Origin: Terana coerulea
Lineage: Eukaryota; Basidiomycota; Agaricomycetes; Polyporales; Phanerochaetaceae
Direction: 5' to 3'
Assembly: GCA_024811115.1 (NCBI GenBank)
Contig: JAKOGH010000011.1
Span: 1 to 16,839 of the forward strand
DNA length: 16,839 bases
Shown: piece after piece, positions 1 to 11,600 of the stretch
How the letters are laid out: the number at the start of each line of letters is the position of its first letter
How positions within the stretch are numbered: the stretch's first letter is position 1
Translations under genes and position numbers: made by a program
The notes under the pieces: model-generated
Told to the model about the DNA's origin: nothing
What the model saw: only the letters and a program-made list of their open reading frames with translations
Database searches by the model: none

Positions 1-2788
1 GTAGAGGGCCAACCATATGATCGCTTGGATTGGACATCCTTGACGTGTATGAAACTACATTGCGGTTGAGTCTTATTTGGTCTAATTCAAGGAACGTGGA
101 AGCTTACCGGTCCTTATCGCGAAGAAAGGCATCCTTGACAGCATATAAGAACGCTGTCCTGGATCGTTCCGTCGTGGAGTTTTATTTTGGTCAATCTGAA
201 CCTTGAGCGTTTGCTTGCAATCCGATCGACGGGCTTCGTCTAACCTGTGCACCAGTTTGTTGACCTCTTTCGTCACGATAGTCGAGAGATGGCGGCGAGC
301 CATGGTTAAAGCTTCCTCCACCGCCTCCACCAGGACGGGATATTTGTTCGCCATGTTGGGGACCAACAGGAGGAAGTCAGCATCGTTGGCAGAGGACGCT
401 GACATGCCTGATGTGGAAGGCTCGGAGCCGTTGAAAGTCGGAGGTGGAGCAAGAGAGCTTGCGATGGTCTTAAACGTGTTCCAAGCGCTCCAGCTACTAG
501 ATGCATGAGACGGGGTGGTCCACGCCCATTCAGTACATCGCGGACTAGTGTTTGCTGGTCTGACAACGACATGTCTGGGGCATCGTCGAATGACTTCAAC
601 AGGTGTAAGAGTTGCTCCTTGCGCGTCGTGAAGTCTTTAGCCTTGATACTTTTAAGCTGCCAATTTGCGCACAGCTCCTGCCGTGGCTTCGCAATGGCAG
701 GGTGCATACTGGCCAGGTTGTTCAGACGCTCCGAAGCTTGAAAAGGTTTAGCTTTTGACCAGGGACGAGATTCGAGTGGTGTCTTACCTTGTTGCACATC
801 AATTTCACTGCTGGCGAGTTGCGGACAAAGCTCATCCAGACCGAAGTTTCTGCTGGGACCGTGAGTGGTGCGGTAGCGTAGATGTCAGTCACGAACGCAC
901 TGAAACTTCTGCATGACGGTGCTGGCTGCTTCTGTCGACAGCGCGGCAACAAGTAGAGGGTTGTCTCCCAAGATTTCGGCCTCAAGTTTTTCTAGTATAT
1001 CCACACGAAGAGTAGTGCACTCTTGCTCCACAGAAATCCGGTGAGCATTGAGAGCGGCCCAAGCATCAGAAACAATGTCTGGCAGGCCGTGTTGCCCAAG
1101 AATCATCAAGGCCGATTCTGAAAGAGACTCGTCAAGGACAAATGACTCTCGTTGGCTAAAATTCCGTCAGTGTGGCATTTCACAGAAGACTAGCCGACCA
1201 TGACATACATAAAGTTCCTGAGCCCAAAGGTCGGGTACTCTTGGCTATGCCGTGAAACCATACTCTTGGCAGGCTCGAAAGATATGGTCATGAAGCCGAC
1301 AGCGCCTTCGCCACCAACAAGACGAGGAGCAAGCATATCTGGGGTGACTGAGGGGTCCTCTGGTACAGATGGTGCACGGATACGTTCGCAGGAGATCTAC
1401 AACGCAGTCAGGACGCGCTTTTCTGTTGGGGCTTGCGAGAAATACCTTGAAACCGGGGAAATCGTCACGTTCTCCTGCTCCTCTCGCGTCTTGGCAACCT
1501 CAAATGTGAACAGACGATCCACATCTTCGTCCATCTCCGAGTCCAACCCCGGATCGGGAGACTCTTCCTCCGACCAAACGATGGCACTCGCATGCTCGTC
1601 TGAGACGAGCGCCACAATCTGGTCGGCGACCTTGGTGAGATACCTACAGGTGTCGTCAGGACGAGCAAGCTTGAAGCGACAAACGTCATATTTTACCGCA
1701 TGAAGGTCACCCTGTTCCGTGCCACGGATGAGATCGCGTCGTCATCCCATGTGTTGTCTTGAGGCCAAAATATCGCGTAGACAAGCTCCTCGGATGCGTC
1801 TCTGAGGAGGTAAAGCCCTGAGCGCAGGGCGCGAGAGGTGGGCATCTCGTCCTTTCCGCCTCGCAGGAGCTCGCCGCTGATAGCGGAATGTCAGAGCTAT
1901 CGTGGCTACAAGGGTACAGAAATGGCATACACGTCATCGTTGATAATGTCCAAATCTCTTATATAGCGCACGATCTCCGACTTGCTGCCGTACAAGCCAA
2001 GAACTTTGAACGATGACTGGTCCAGGGCAGCGAAGTTCACGTTTGTCATGGACTGGTACGCCCGTGGACAAATGTCGTTGACGAAGCGTCCAAAGGACTC
2101 TTGATTGATTATGATCTTATCCACTAGAACGCTATTAGCTGACAGCTGTGATAACACAGGTTATGCTCACCAAGACCCCCGCTTCCCTGCTCGCTAACAA
2201 GGTCCAGAATTCTGTACATGCCAGCGATAGAATCAACTATATCGGGCTCGGCCACGGGAGCCTCAGGCACATCCTGAACATCTGAGCGTAAGGGGTCTTG
2301 ATCTATGTGAGTGAACTGTCCGTCGCTGCCAAGCGTATTGGCGCCAGGTTCGGACGTGTTATCGGGGCCGCGTTCGAGAACGGAATCCCCTTGGGGGACA
2401 TCCAGAGACATCTGGTCTACCATGGCTCCATCGTCAGGAGCGTCGGTCCCTGAGGGTGAAGTAATGGGAGACATCGTCTCATCGCTGTCTGGGGAAGCAG
2501 GAGGGAGATCGTTGTTTCCGTTCTGTGATGCCTGCATGCGAGATCAGCCTTTCTGCTTTTGTTGTCTCGAGAAGGCATACCCTCTCGTCCCCTGCTCCGG
2601 CTTCTGTCAAGGTGGTTAGTATATGTCGCAAAACTGGTTGATTTCACTGGAATAGACTCACTGTCTTTGGTTTTTATGATGTTATACGGGTTACCAGTCG
2701 ACCGCGCTTTCTTGCCCCTTTTGTTTTCTTGTGAACGAAATATCTCAGCATTTATCATCGCTATCAGCATCCTGCACTTACTGCCCAT
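1..2788 (-). CDS. Tandem paralogue (copy A) of the giant GTPase/vWA protein, N-terminal part only; possibly a decaying gene
   Basis: The gene runs off the left edge, so only its N-terminal 40% is present. Hand-spliced exons (minus): 2788-2782, 2727-2662, 2603-2581, 2531-2171, 2123-1931, 1876-1697, 1643-1209, 1155-901, 852-788, 736-108, 54-<1. The start ATG is chosen because the 7-nt first exon, a basic second exon (MGKNKRGKKAR...) and a 23-nt third exon have the same intron phases as copy B. Exons of 193, 180 and 255 nt equal those of copy B exactly. In the 193-nt exon about 41 of 65 residues match, including VDKI, FGRFVND and GLYGS. The exon at 1876-1697 contains GLYLLRD and IFWPQDNTWDDD. 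The last long exon encodes a helical, coiled-coil-like stretch ending in FLRDKDR. No domain of known function falls in this part. Defects: an in-frame TAG at 1397-1399 and one or two reading-frame shifts in 736-108. Either splice variants hide these, or copy A is a pseudogene. Confidence 0.75.
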
Positions 2789-3855
2789 TGTGGTTCAAGT
2801 GTAGCGGTGAAAGTTTCCAGAAGAGCTGGTCGCGAGATGGTGGGAGGTGAAAAGGATGATTTCCTAGGCAATGCACGTCAACGCGCAGGTTATATCGTCG
2901 CAGCAATATTAGGTTCAATGAGTACATTTATGTATTGTGTCTGCGGAGAAGCTTGTCATTGTCTGCTGCGATCAAGATGTTTTGCTTCGATTGGGACTTC
3001 AGCTGCTTAAATAGTGCTGATAGAGGCATCGCGGTCGACTCGTGTCACATTCGAAGTGCGCTGATATTTCTTATAGAATTCAAGGACCTTCGTAGGGCTG
3101 ATCGAGAACTTGGCATGCCTCGACCGTGGCACCCTGGATGTTACTCATCAATAGACAACGACAGGATCGCGACGCCGTCTGTAAGGCAATCGAGCCGGTC
3201 AGTACTCGGTCAGGGACTGCACATGTCAGCTTCCTTTGAGCTGCCAACGAGTAGGCGTTGGCATACCAAAAGTACGAGTTGCCTAGCGTGTGCGAGAGCC
3301 CGACGGAAATATGCGATACCAAGGTTGCGAATACCTGGCGGCCCGGCCACTTTCACATCTCTCAAGACAACTTCTTCTTCGAGAACCAGACATAGCTCCC
3401 ACAGCGCACACACAGTCCCTCCCGTGCGATTTCTCGAGCAGCATGAGATGATGATAGGATTCACCAGCAGGAGCGGGACTGGCGGGTCATACGTCGTCGC
3501 TTGGTACGAAGGGTATGACTCACATGCGGGGCTCAGCTGAAACACCCAGTGTCAGATATGGAGACGTCTGTACGACAACGTAGCGTCACACCTTCAGCCA
3601 GAAAGAGTTAGCTAATCTCGTCTCCGAGGCCCGAGCAGTAGCGGATGGTGAGAAGGATCGGTCGTGTCGCGCAGGCTGGTCGAATTTGACGCATACTATT
3701 CAAGTACCACCGCAGCATATCTCCGCATTACTGTACATGCTAGGTGAAGAATCGAGAGGGAGAAACAAGAACCAGGTGCAGAATCGAGGGTGATCGTCCG
3801 TACGGTGGTTGTCGAGAGTTAAGAACGTTGAGAAATAACTGGGTTATGTAAAACG
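2789..3855. other. Spacer upstream of copy A, no recognised gene
   Basis: This stretch would hold the promoter of copy A at its left end. A 201-codon open frame on the plus strand (2938-3540) and overlapping frames on the minus strand (3210-3545, 3080-3322) exist. Their translations show no domain, are rich in Arg and Ser, and lack the intron pattern of the real genes here. I see no TATA box or other regulatory motif that I would defend. Confidence 0.5.
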
Positions 3856-3866
3856 GGTTCGGGCCC
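3856..3866 (+). repeat. Left copy of the 11-bp target-site-type direct repeat
   Basis: The sequence is GGTTCGGGCCC. It is identical and in the same orientation as 4531-4541, and directly abuts the inverted repeat. Confidence 0.75.
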
Positions 3867-3986
3867 AGTCTCCTACCTCAGCTTCGCCCCTCCGAATGCG
3901 AGCAAGGGCATGAGAATTTCTGGGCCCATTCGGGCCTCTCTCGCCGTTCCTCAACTCTTCAGGGCGGCTGGCGCCATATGTTGGCG
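3867..3986 (+). repeat. Left terminal inverted repeat of the MITE
   Basis: This 120-bp GC-rich arm begins AGTCTCCTACC and ends near GGCGCCATATGTTGGCG. It matches the reverse complement of 4411-4530 without gaps. It contains internal GGGCCC and GGCGCC palindromes. Confidence 0.9.
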
Positions 3987-4410
3987 TCTAGCTTTACCGG
4001 TCGCGTGAAGGACCTAAATGGGGTAGGCGTCTCGGCGCAGCGGGCCCATGGACTGCCGTCATGCGCAAAGTTTGTGTGCTTCCAAATGCGTTTTGACCTA
4101 CCTGCTGCGATGGGTACATGTACAGGTAGTTCAACAAGATATAGAAAATTATTTAAGCCTTTTCCTGCGGCCTAAATGTATCAACTTCTTGTTCCTTGCT
4201 TTCTTTGCTACCTTAGGTTACCAAATGCAGCCATTTTCTAGGACAATCTGCTCATCTGGCTAATGAAAAATATGTGATAGTGAGAAAACATGTTTTGAGA
4301 TCCTCTGCACACACTTGGAAGCACACAGGTTGAGCAACAAAGCCAATGAGAGCATGAACTCTGCCTGGTCACGGCGAGACCGGACATGAGTCCGGGGTGA
4401 CATAATCGCG

Positions 4411-4530
4411 CGCTAATATATGGCGCCAGCCGCCCTAAAGAGTTGAGGAACGGCGAGAGAGGCCCGAATGGGCCCAGAGATTCTCACGCCCTTGCTCACA
4501 CTCGGAGGGGCGAAGCTGAGGTAGGAGACT
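4411..4530 (-). repeat. Right terminal inverted repeat of the MITE
   Basis: This arm is the partner of 3867-3986, ending GGTAGGAGACT. Just inside it, at 4380-4395, lies a small hairpin, CCGGAC-ATGA-GTCCGG. Confidence 0.9.
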
Positions 4531-4541
4531 GGTTCGGGCCC
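4531..4541 (+). repeat. Right copy of the 11-bp target-site-type direct repeat
   Basis: The sequence is GGTTCGGGCCC, abutting the right inverted repeat. The fact that it is still a perfect match suggests that the insertion is not very old. Confidence 0.75.
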
Positions 4542-4756
4542 CGGGGTCGTGGTGGCCAAGCGCCCGCTTGCTGCTCTCAGGGCCCTAGGGGCGTCTGTAC
4601 ATGCGTACTTGTGTCCAGTCAGTAGAGACTGTGCGCAACATTTATGCGCATTAGATGTCACGTATTGGATGCATTTGAAGATGGTCAGCACATCGCAAGC
4701 TACTAGTCACATTCAATCATGACATCACGATGCATTTTTCTGCCTATTACCCCTCA

Positions 4757-5695
4757 CTAGCCCGGCAACGTCGGTGCTCGCGTGCGTATCAGAGCGCCGC
4801 GTGGTTTGGTCAGGGACTCTGCGATTCCGATGAACGTTTCGGCCAGTCGCACCTGGACATCTGGTTCAGCATTAGTAGTACGCAGGGGAGTAGACAAATT
4901 TACTGAATCCTGCGCCTCTGTGTACGAGCAGTCAAGAACTGGTCGGGCGGGGTTAGCTGGTGACCGCCTAACCACGTCCGAAGCAACATCAGTCATTCTT
5001 CGGAGCACCCGATTGTATGGCCCAAACGCCACTGCGTGAAAAGACAACGGCCACCTTGGAGCGCGTCATTGTCAGCAACGATCCTTATGCATTCTATCAG
5101 CACACACCCTAACGTGACCGCTTGAGCGCACAGTCGGTTCATGCCGTCGTCGCACACTTGGCCTTCCCCGTCAGAAAGGAATATGACGACGGGAGCCCTT
5201 GAGTAGCACCTTCCATTACTGGCTATTTCAAAAGGCGAGGTAATAGACTACATACCTGTCTTCATTCCAATGAGACGCCATGTATCTTTGAGTCGTCCGC
5301 AAAGCCCGTCCATAGTGGGTACCTCTTCCACGCGTATGCTCCAGGAGACCGGCGAGGAGTTCGTCTGGCGAGCTGTTGACATCGTTTGCAAACACGGGGT
5401 GCACATCGTTGTCAAATAGCAGAACGGTGTAAGCATCTCGACGCGCGGCGTTGGCGTCCAACCTTGCGTTCCGTGCGCTCCAGAAACCGTGAAGCGCAGA
5501 ATAGACAGCTCCGCGGCGGTTGTCATGTCGTTCTGCGACAAGTGCCGTGATCGGAGTGTCAGCGAGCGGCCGGTGGTCTTGCCTATTCATCGAGCTGGAT
5601 CTGGACAACAGCGTCGGATACCATGCATCAATTAACCCCTTTTCATACTCCCAGAGAATACTTAGAGCACTCCTTACCTATCGATTACGAACAAT
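4757..5695 (-). other. C-terminal von Willebrand factor A domain of copy B (about residues 2127-2376)
   Basis: The metal-ion-dependent adhesion site is complete. DRSSS (D2132, S2134, S2136) is the DxSxS motif, T2227 lies in RGTHYGRAL, and D2257 lies in IFLSDGEG. The first strand, LFVID, comes from an 18-nt exon (5695-5678), which would be missed by a simple ORF search. The middle contains VLLFDNDVHPVF and SPDELLAGL. The domain ends with SFHAVAFGP, LRRMTDVA and AETFIGIAESL before the TAG at 4757-4759. vWA domains bind protein ligands through the bound metal ion. At the C-terminus of a cytosolic GTPase the domain would suit a target-recognition or assembly role, which is inference. Confidence 0.85.
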
Positions 5696-8600
5696 CTGCC
5701 AGGCTCTTCAGATAGGAAGTCCGCAGATTCATGATTTGGCCACTTACATATGGAAGGACTGTGAGAGCATCCCAGGATTCGCACATGTAAAATGATGTCC
5801 GTCAGCCGAGATGTAACCGACGCCTCCGGGAGGTGCTTGCAGTCGATTCAGCGGTGCGTGGAATATCGCCAGTGTGCACATAGATGGTTCCGCGGTACTA
5901 TTTTCGCGAGCCTGATGCTCTTCGCCTAGGTCGAAGCGAGGTCAGCGGGCAGCACGCATGCGAATATACAAACTCAGCTGTACCTGCGCAGACGGCGTCG
6001 CTAATATGCGCATGCATTAGGAGAAGACTAAGCTGAGACTCCTACTAATTATATGCTTACCACTTAGTAAAATTCACTCTCTGTTCTTGGGAGTAAGGGT
6101 CTGGGTGTTACAGGCATTTGTATGAGTCATCAAGGAAGAATATTTGTGAAGTTAATTACCTTTGAATCCTATCGAGAACTCGTGTGTTAGCCAAGTATAA
6201 TTAGACCGATAAACGCCTGCGAAAAGTACATGCCTGTACGTCTCCAGTAAAGGCGGTGAGTAATCCAATCCTTGGGTTTGTCGGGATTAGGATGCAAGTG
6301 CTCGCTGACATGCTGAGTCTCGGGATTGTCACACGGTTCTTCGGCCTCTGTTCGACAGTAGTCAATATGCGCGTGACGGCCACGGTCTTGACAATACATT
6401 GAGCACTGTTCACATTACACGGTCAGCACGTATCCGTCTTCCGCTCGGATAAATTCTCACCAAAAACGGCGCTCCATCGTCATTCGAACCGAACTTGCGG
6501 CCTTGAATGTCGACAGCAGCATGGTCGTCGCCCTCAATTGACCATCTAGTCCTCGACATTGATCCATGGTGCGTGTCATGTTCCTCTTGTGGATGCCCTG
6601 ACTTCAAGTGTAAACAATCTACCCAGTCGAGTGTGTGTGTTGGATACATACCAAGCGGCAGAGTGCAGAAATAGCCGCAATTCTCGCATCTAAGTCCCAA
6701 TAATTTATGGTCAATATCTCCCAGTTATCCGTAACACAAGGTTGGCCTACCGTGTCTCACAGTAATGGAAGGCATTCTCTATCGTGCTGTGTCGGTGAGG
6801 TCCTTCGTGCTCGATGTTCCCGGGTTGGATCGGTATGACACACTGTAGTCGCTTGCTTTCTGATCATAGAGCAGTTTGATCAGGTGTAGCATGCGGATTG
6901 GGATAAAATGTCTGTACCTTGGGTGTACTAAACCCGTTGTCTGCATCGTGAGACCATTGTGAATGTCACTGCCACATACCTTTGTATACATGAAGCTATC
7001 ATGTCTTCCCGAGAACGTCGCTTCAACAGAGTGTGGCGTTGTCTCGATTCGACAGATACCATTTGACTGGCAGAATGCGGGGCAGGCATGCTCTTGGCTA
7101 TACGTGATCATAAGTTGAAGGGGATGTACTGTGGATCCGGGTGGATCAACGCACCCGCATAGATGTAGTGCTTCAGGACTCAAAGCGTGCAGATGATTGG
7201 GATCGGAGCACAGGCGCCGGCACAACTGACAAGTGATTGGACACGACTGCTGCTTGCAGATGTGTTCGATGTGAGGAAGTTCACTGAAGGTGTCGGTGAG
7301 GATAGAGCCAAGCAACACTGACCGGTCGTATTGGGAGAGATACGCACCAAGGCTGACGGCAGAGCTCTTGGCAAGTGAAAGTCCTCCCATCTGGTAATTG
7401 AATATCTGTAAGCTTGCACGGCTGTGCAAGGGTTAGAGATGAGCTGCCTATATCGTGAAAACACGCACCATTCCACATTCGTGTTCGGAAGCGGGACATA
7501 TATGTTCATCCCCAGCGTGGGTGGCAATCTATAAAAACGAAATTGAGAAGACGTTATGGCCCATGGGTCTACTTGGGAGTGTGGCGTCTTACCTGTGAGC
7601 AAGAGCCGAGGCAGCCGCCTTTCCCGCGAAGGCGGCATGGCTTCCCGCACAAATGGACGGCGATGTCGCAGCTACGAGAAGGAAATCAGCATGACTACTT
7701 TACACACGGTATGGCTTTAGTACTTACATATGCTGCGCGAAATGTCCGGCACTTGTAAGAGATCGGTCAGCTACCGCAACAAGAGACATCATGACTCAAT
7801 CCAAACTCACGGCAATCCACAGGTAGGAGCATTATCCTGGTGCTCACTTTCGAAAGAACACGAATGTGGACAATTGTGCGATGTATGGCAGTCATGTGAG
7901 CCCTCGTGATGTCGTTGGTTGAGGCACAATAGCTGACACTCGGAGCAGGGAAGCATGCAGAGCTGCATGTTCGCCTTCATGGCAACCGCTAGAGTCTCAA
8001 ACTGGCGCTGGAGGTCCTGGAAAGCCGCTGCATCAGTCTTGAACCGAGCGATATTGACATCCAGCCACTTCTGCACATGAGAAAGGCGGCTGTTTGCGAG
8101 TTTTTCCAAGTGTTGGCTGAGGCCGGCAATCCATTCAGCTTCGGTCATGCTCGCACGTTCTCCGTACCGAGCCCACGAAGACTGAACCTCCCGCATACTC
8201 GCGTCTTTTTCGCCTATGTCTACAGTTCCGCTTAGTGGACACAAGCGATTCGGTGTGTTGGAGGTATTGATGGGGGTTCCGCTGTCAATATCCTGGGCAA
8301 GAGACGATGATTTGGATGTATGATACAAATAAATGAGAATGAGGGGCGACCTTACCTTTAGAGGTTCGAATATCGGATCAATCTCCAGAGCTCCATATTC
8401 AAGCGCGAAGGGCAGGCTAGCGTGAAGCACATGTGCGCGATGTGATGCCAGGTTTTCTGGTGAAACATTAAGGCAACTATCAAAGCCAGCGGATAGGACA
8501 CTCACGATCAAGAGAGCCCCAGTCATTTGTCTATCGATTTCTGAGTATTGGTCATGAGCTGGAGAGGAGTGGGCACAGTACCTTCAGTTTCGCCATCAGC

Positions 8601-11600
8601 GTCTTCGTTGTCTGAAGGAATATCCCAGCTTGGTGGTGCGTGATCGGCTGGCTATCGAGGAGTCTCTTGACTTGCGAGAACATCGTGTAGAATTGGCGGG
8701 ATTCAATGACGGCCCAGGGGACTATCATCAGCTTGTTATCGTGTAAGCGGGTAATGAAATTGGAGCCCTGCTCGTTTTGCACGATTTGCTGGAACTTGAG
8801 ATAGAATCTGTGGTAAATGAAAGCAGTGTCAGTAAATGGATGTGTACCAAAATGACTGTAACTCACTCCTTCCTGATTTCATCTGTGTCCGAGGCTACGA
8901 CGTCCTTTAAAGAGTGAGTCCCGCAGGTTGGTGCAGGAAAAGCGCCTTACATACCTTGATAATGATGAGGAGCATCGACTTGAACAGAGACGGGTTGGCT
9001 GCGGGGTCGAGAACCATCGCTGACGACTGGAATGACTGGAACAGGCCTGTGATATCCCTAGAGAACGCGAAGTTATTCCGGAAGAGCACCTAATTAGCCC
9101 ATGTAGTAATCAGCCTCAGCAAACCACCATCATAGCCATCATTAACACAGACCAAATTGGAGAGGGCAGTATTGAATAGAACAAGTAACGTGTCTTCTTG
9201 CGCTGACCTCTCCACGCTGTCGACGCCTGTATTGAATTAGTACAATGGTATCTCGCTATGAAGTGAAGCTCACCCTCGAAGTCCAATGCAACAAGCAGAA
9301 AGTCTTCTGTGGGAGCCACTGACATCCAAACTCCCTCTGTGGTTCGCATTGCTGACCCAGCAAATGACGTGTCCACCAAGTGATTAAGCGCGAAACTTTT
9401 GCCGACCGACTGCTCCCCTGGTTTCAGACCAGTTAGTACCGTATTCGGACTGTCAAGCATATAGACCGACCCATGGAGGAAACCACTTTCACCGGCTAAT
9501 GGTATTCGTTGTCAATTTCGGGCAGCAATGAATAAAAATCGGCGCTCACTTTTGTAGCCATATACGAGCCAAAAATGGACTCATACCATCCGAAGGAAAG
9601 CCTGTCCGTTACTTCGTCCACCGTGGCGCCGAGAAGTGAGCGCTCGAACTCTTGAGATTGCACGCCATCCGCGAGTGGGACGAAGCAGTTGTCGCGAGTG
9701 ACGGCGATTTGGATCGGTATCAGGCACAGCATATCAACGAGCCACTCTCCTGCCTTGAAAGTCGTAACATCGCCTTCGCTCAAATGGCCAGAGTAGTGAG
9801 AGCTTTTGACCAACGTGTTGAGAAGCTGAGTGCTGCCAGGCTTCCGGGTGGATTTCTCGAACTCATTGATGAGGAATGAGTAGTACCGCGCGTAAACGTG
9901 AGACTGGAGCTTCGAGACGAAAGTCAAAGAGCAGGGAGCGCGATGGGAAGAATTCGTGGTCTGCCGGGTTATTGCAGGGACCACCGGAAAACGGACCCAT
10001 ACATCTCGGTGACAGTCAAGCAGTGAATTGTGGCGGGTGACTTTGCCTTTACCACCTCTTGACTGCCTCGTCTCATGAGTCTTCAGCGTAAACTCGGTGC
10101 TCTTGTGTGTGATATCAAGTGCGACTGAGCGCAGACGGCGTGCGGCGACATCCAGAGCAACGAGATGGCACTGTGTCGGATGCACAAATCCGGTGACGGC
10201 GGATGAATCTCCCAAAAACCCAGCCAGGTCGATTACGATTCCGTCGGATGAGCCAAAGCTAGACCAATGGTAGCCACGGACGATTAGACCCGACTCTTGG
10301 GCGTCAATGGTGAACAGACAGGAGCCATCGCTTGAGGAGTACATAGACTGGGGCGGATGAGGTAATGTGAGAGTGGCTGGGCTAGAACGTCATGGCGGCA
10401 TTCAGCGAAGGTAGAGGGGCATACTAAACTGGGTTGAACATACCGGAATTGCTGCGTGATCAAAGAGAATACCCTAGCGCGGACATCGTCGACAAGAACC
10501 AGTTCCTCGTTGGATCCGCAACGAAATAACATGTGAGTCAACTTCAGCGGAGTTGCACTGTCATACCATCCTCTCAAGTTTACAGCACTGCCGAGACCTC
10601 GAAAGGTCTTGTACTCTTCATCGAAGGCAAAGATGTGCAATAAGCGCTACGGCGGGCACAACTCTGGAGTGAGCTGCAGTCACGGTGGATGTTGTCATTG
10701 CACGTACCCTTTCTACGGAACACACCGCTAGCCGCCGCTTAGTCTCATCAAAGGCGAGTAGCAGTTGCGTGCCTATCTTGTCCGCGCGAAGGCGCATCTT
10801 GACCGCGTCATCGCTGTGTACGGCCGCCTCCAAGTCACGGAGGTCTTCGAAATATACGCTTGCGTCGCCCCGAGCCCCGTCGCCCGTGACCAAAAGGACA
10901 TTATCTCCTGGAAGCAAGTGCACATAGCTGAACCGATTTGAGAGATTGTGCGCAATACAATGCTCGCTGACTTACAGGATTTGGGCATGCAAAGGGAGGC
11001 TACATTCGAAAACAGAGTTCTTGGGCCATTTTGGATTAGGCACATGTGTGGCGTCGATCTGAAGCTGGTGCTTGTCCTCCTGCGTAAGATTCAGGATGCG
11101 AATCTCATGGTGCAAAGACTGCGAGGTCTTAGACCGCTTGCTCCCTTCCACGATATATGCGGCTACATAGTTTCAGCAACCAGCCGTGAATAGTATAGCC
11201 TATAAGCGCAGCACGTACCCGTACCACCAGAGTTCCTCGCGCTTGATGGAAGAGGGCGTACATTGGCTATATGGAGATAGCTAATTTATTGATTAGGAGG
11301 TTTCAGATGATGACTGTTCACAACCTACTGTTCCTTATCCCGTAGAAATTGTTGCTTGACAGATCGCAGGAAATCAAACCTGGACCTGTCCTCCGCAGAG
11401 CGGATAGAGCTCTTGTCATCCGCGGTGATGCGCTGCTTAAGTTCACGGAGTTCAGCGGCCTCAATTTCCATGGCGAATGTCTCGGATAAGCCATCGATGT
11501 GTCCCACAAGATACTCTCGTGCGACCTGGATGGCATGTTGGCCTTTGTGCATAAGCTCCGGCGTGGCGGTCATTGCAGCGAGCCGTAGAAATTGGGCGTC

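Larger units (their letters stand above)
3867..4530. mobile_element. Non-autonomous DNA transposon (MITE) with 120-bp terminal inverted repeats, Mutator-like
   Basis: Positions 3867-3986 and 4411-4530 are reverse complements with 7 differences in 120 bp (about 94% identity). The 424-bp interior has no credible coding region, so the element cannot move itself. An 11-bp direct repeat, GGTTCGGGCCC, abuts both outer ends (3856-3866 and 4531-4541). Because the terminal CC/GG is shared, the target duplication can be read as 11, 9 or 7 bp. The 9-bp reading leaves ends CAG...CTG. Long inverted repeats plus a 9-11-bp duplication fit Mutator-like elements best; hAT elements make 8 bp. It sits in the spacer, 227 bp past the copy B stop codon and about 1.1 kb upstream of the copy A start. 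Confidence 0.85.

Noticed and set aside
2938..3540. A 201-codon open frame on the plus strand in the spacer
   Set aside because: No domain or sensible composition, and it overlaps equally long frames on the other strand. Nothing in it resembles the spliced genes of this window.
3080..3545. Overlapping minus-strand frames with fragments such as GNSYFWYANAYSLAAQ
   Set aside because: I tried to join them by GT-AG introns and found no consistent model or recognised family. They could be remnants of an older gene, but this cannot be supported.
4757..7959. A separate zinc-finger/vWA gene downstream of a GTPase gene
   Set aside because: Every exon junction from the GTPase through the Cys-rich part to the vWA stop stays in phase, with no in-frame stop or new start context, so one gene is the simpler reading.
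9652..9879. A 75-codon plus-strand frame within the copy B gene
   Set aside because: It lies entirely opposite the 832-nt coding exon of copy B and is a shadow of it.
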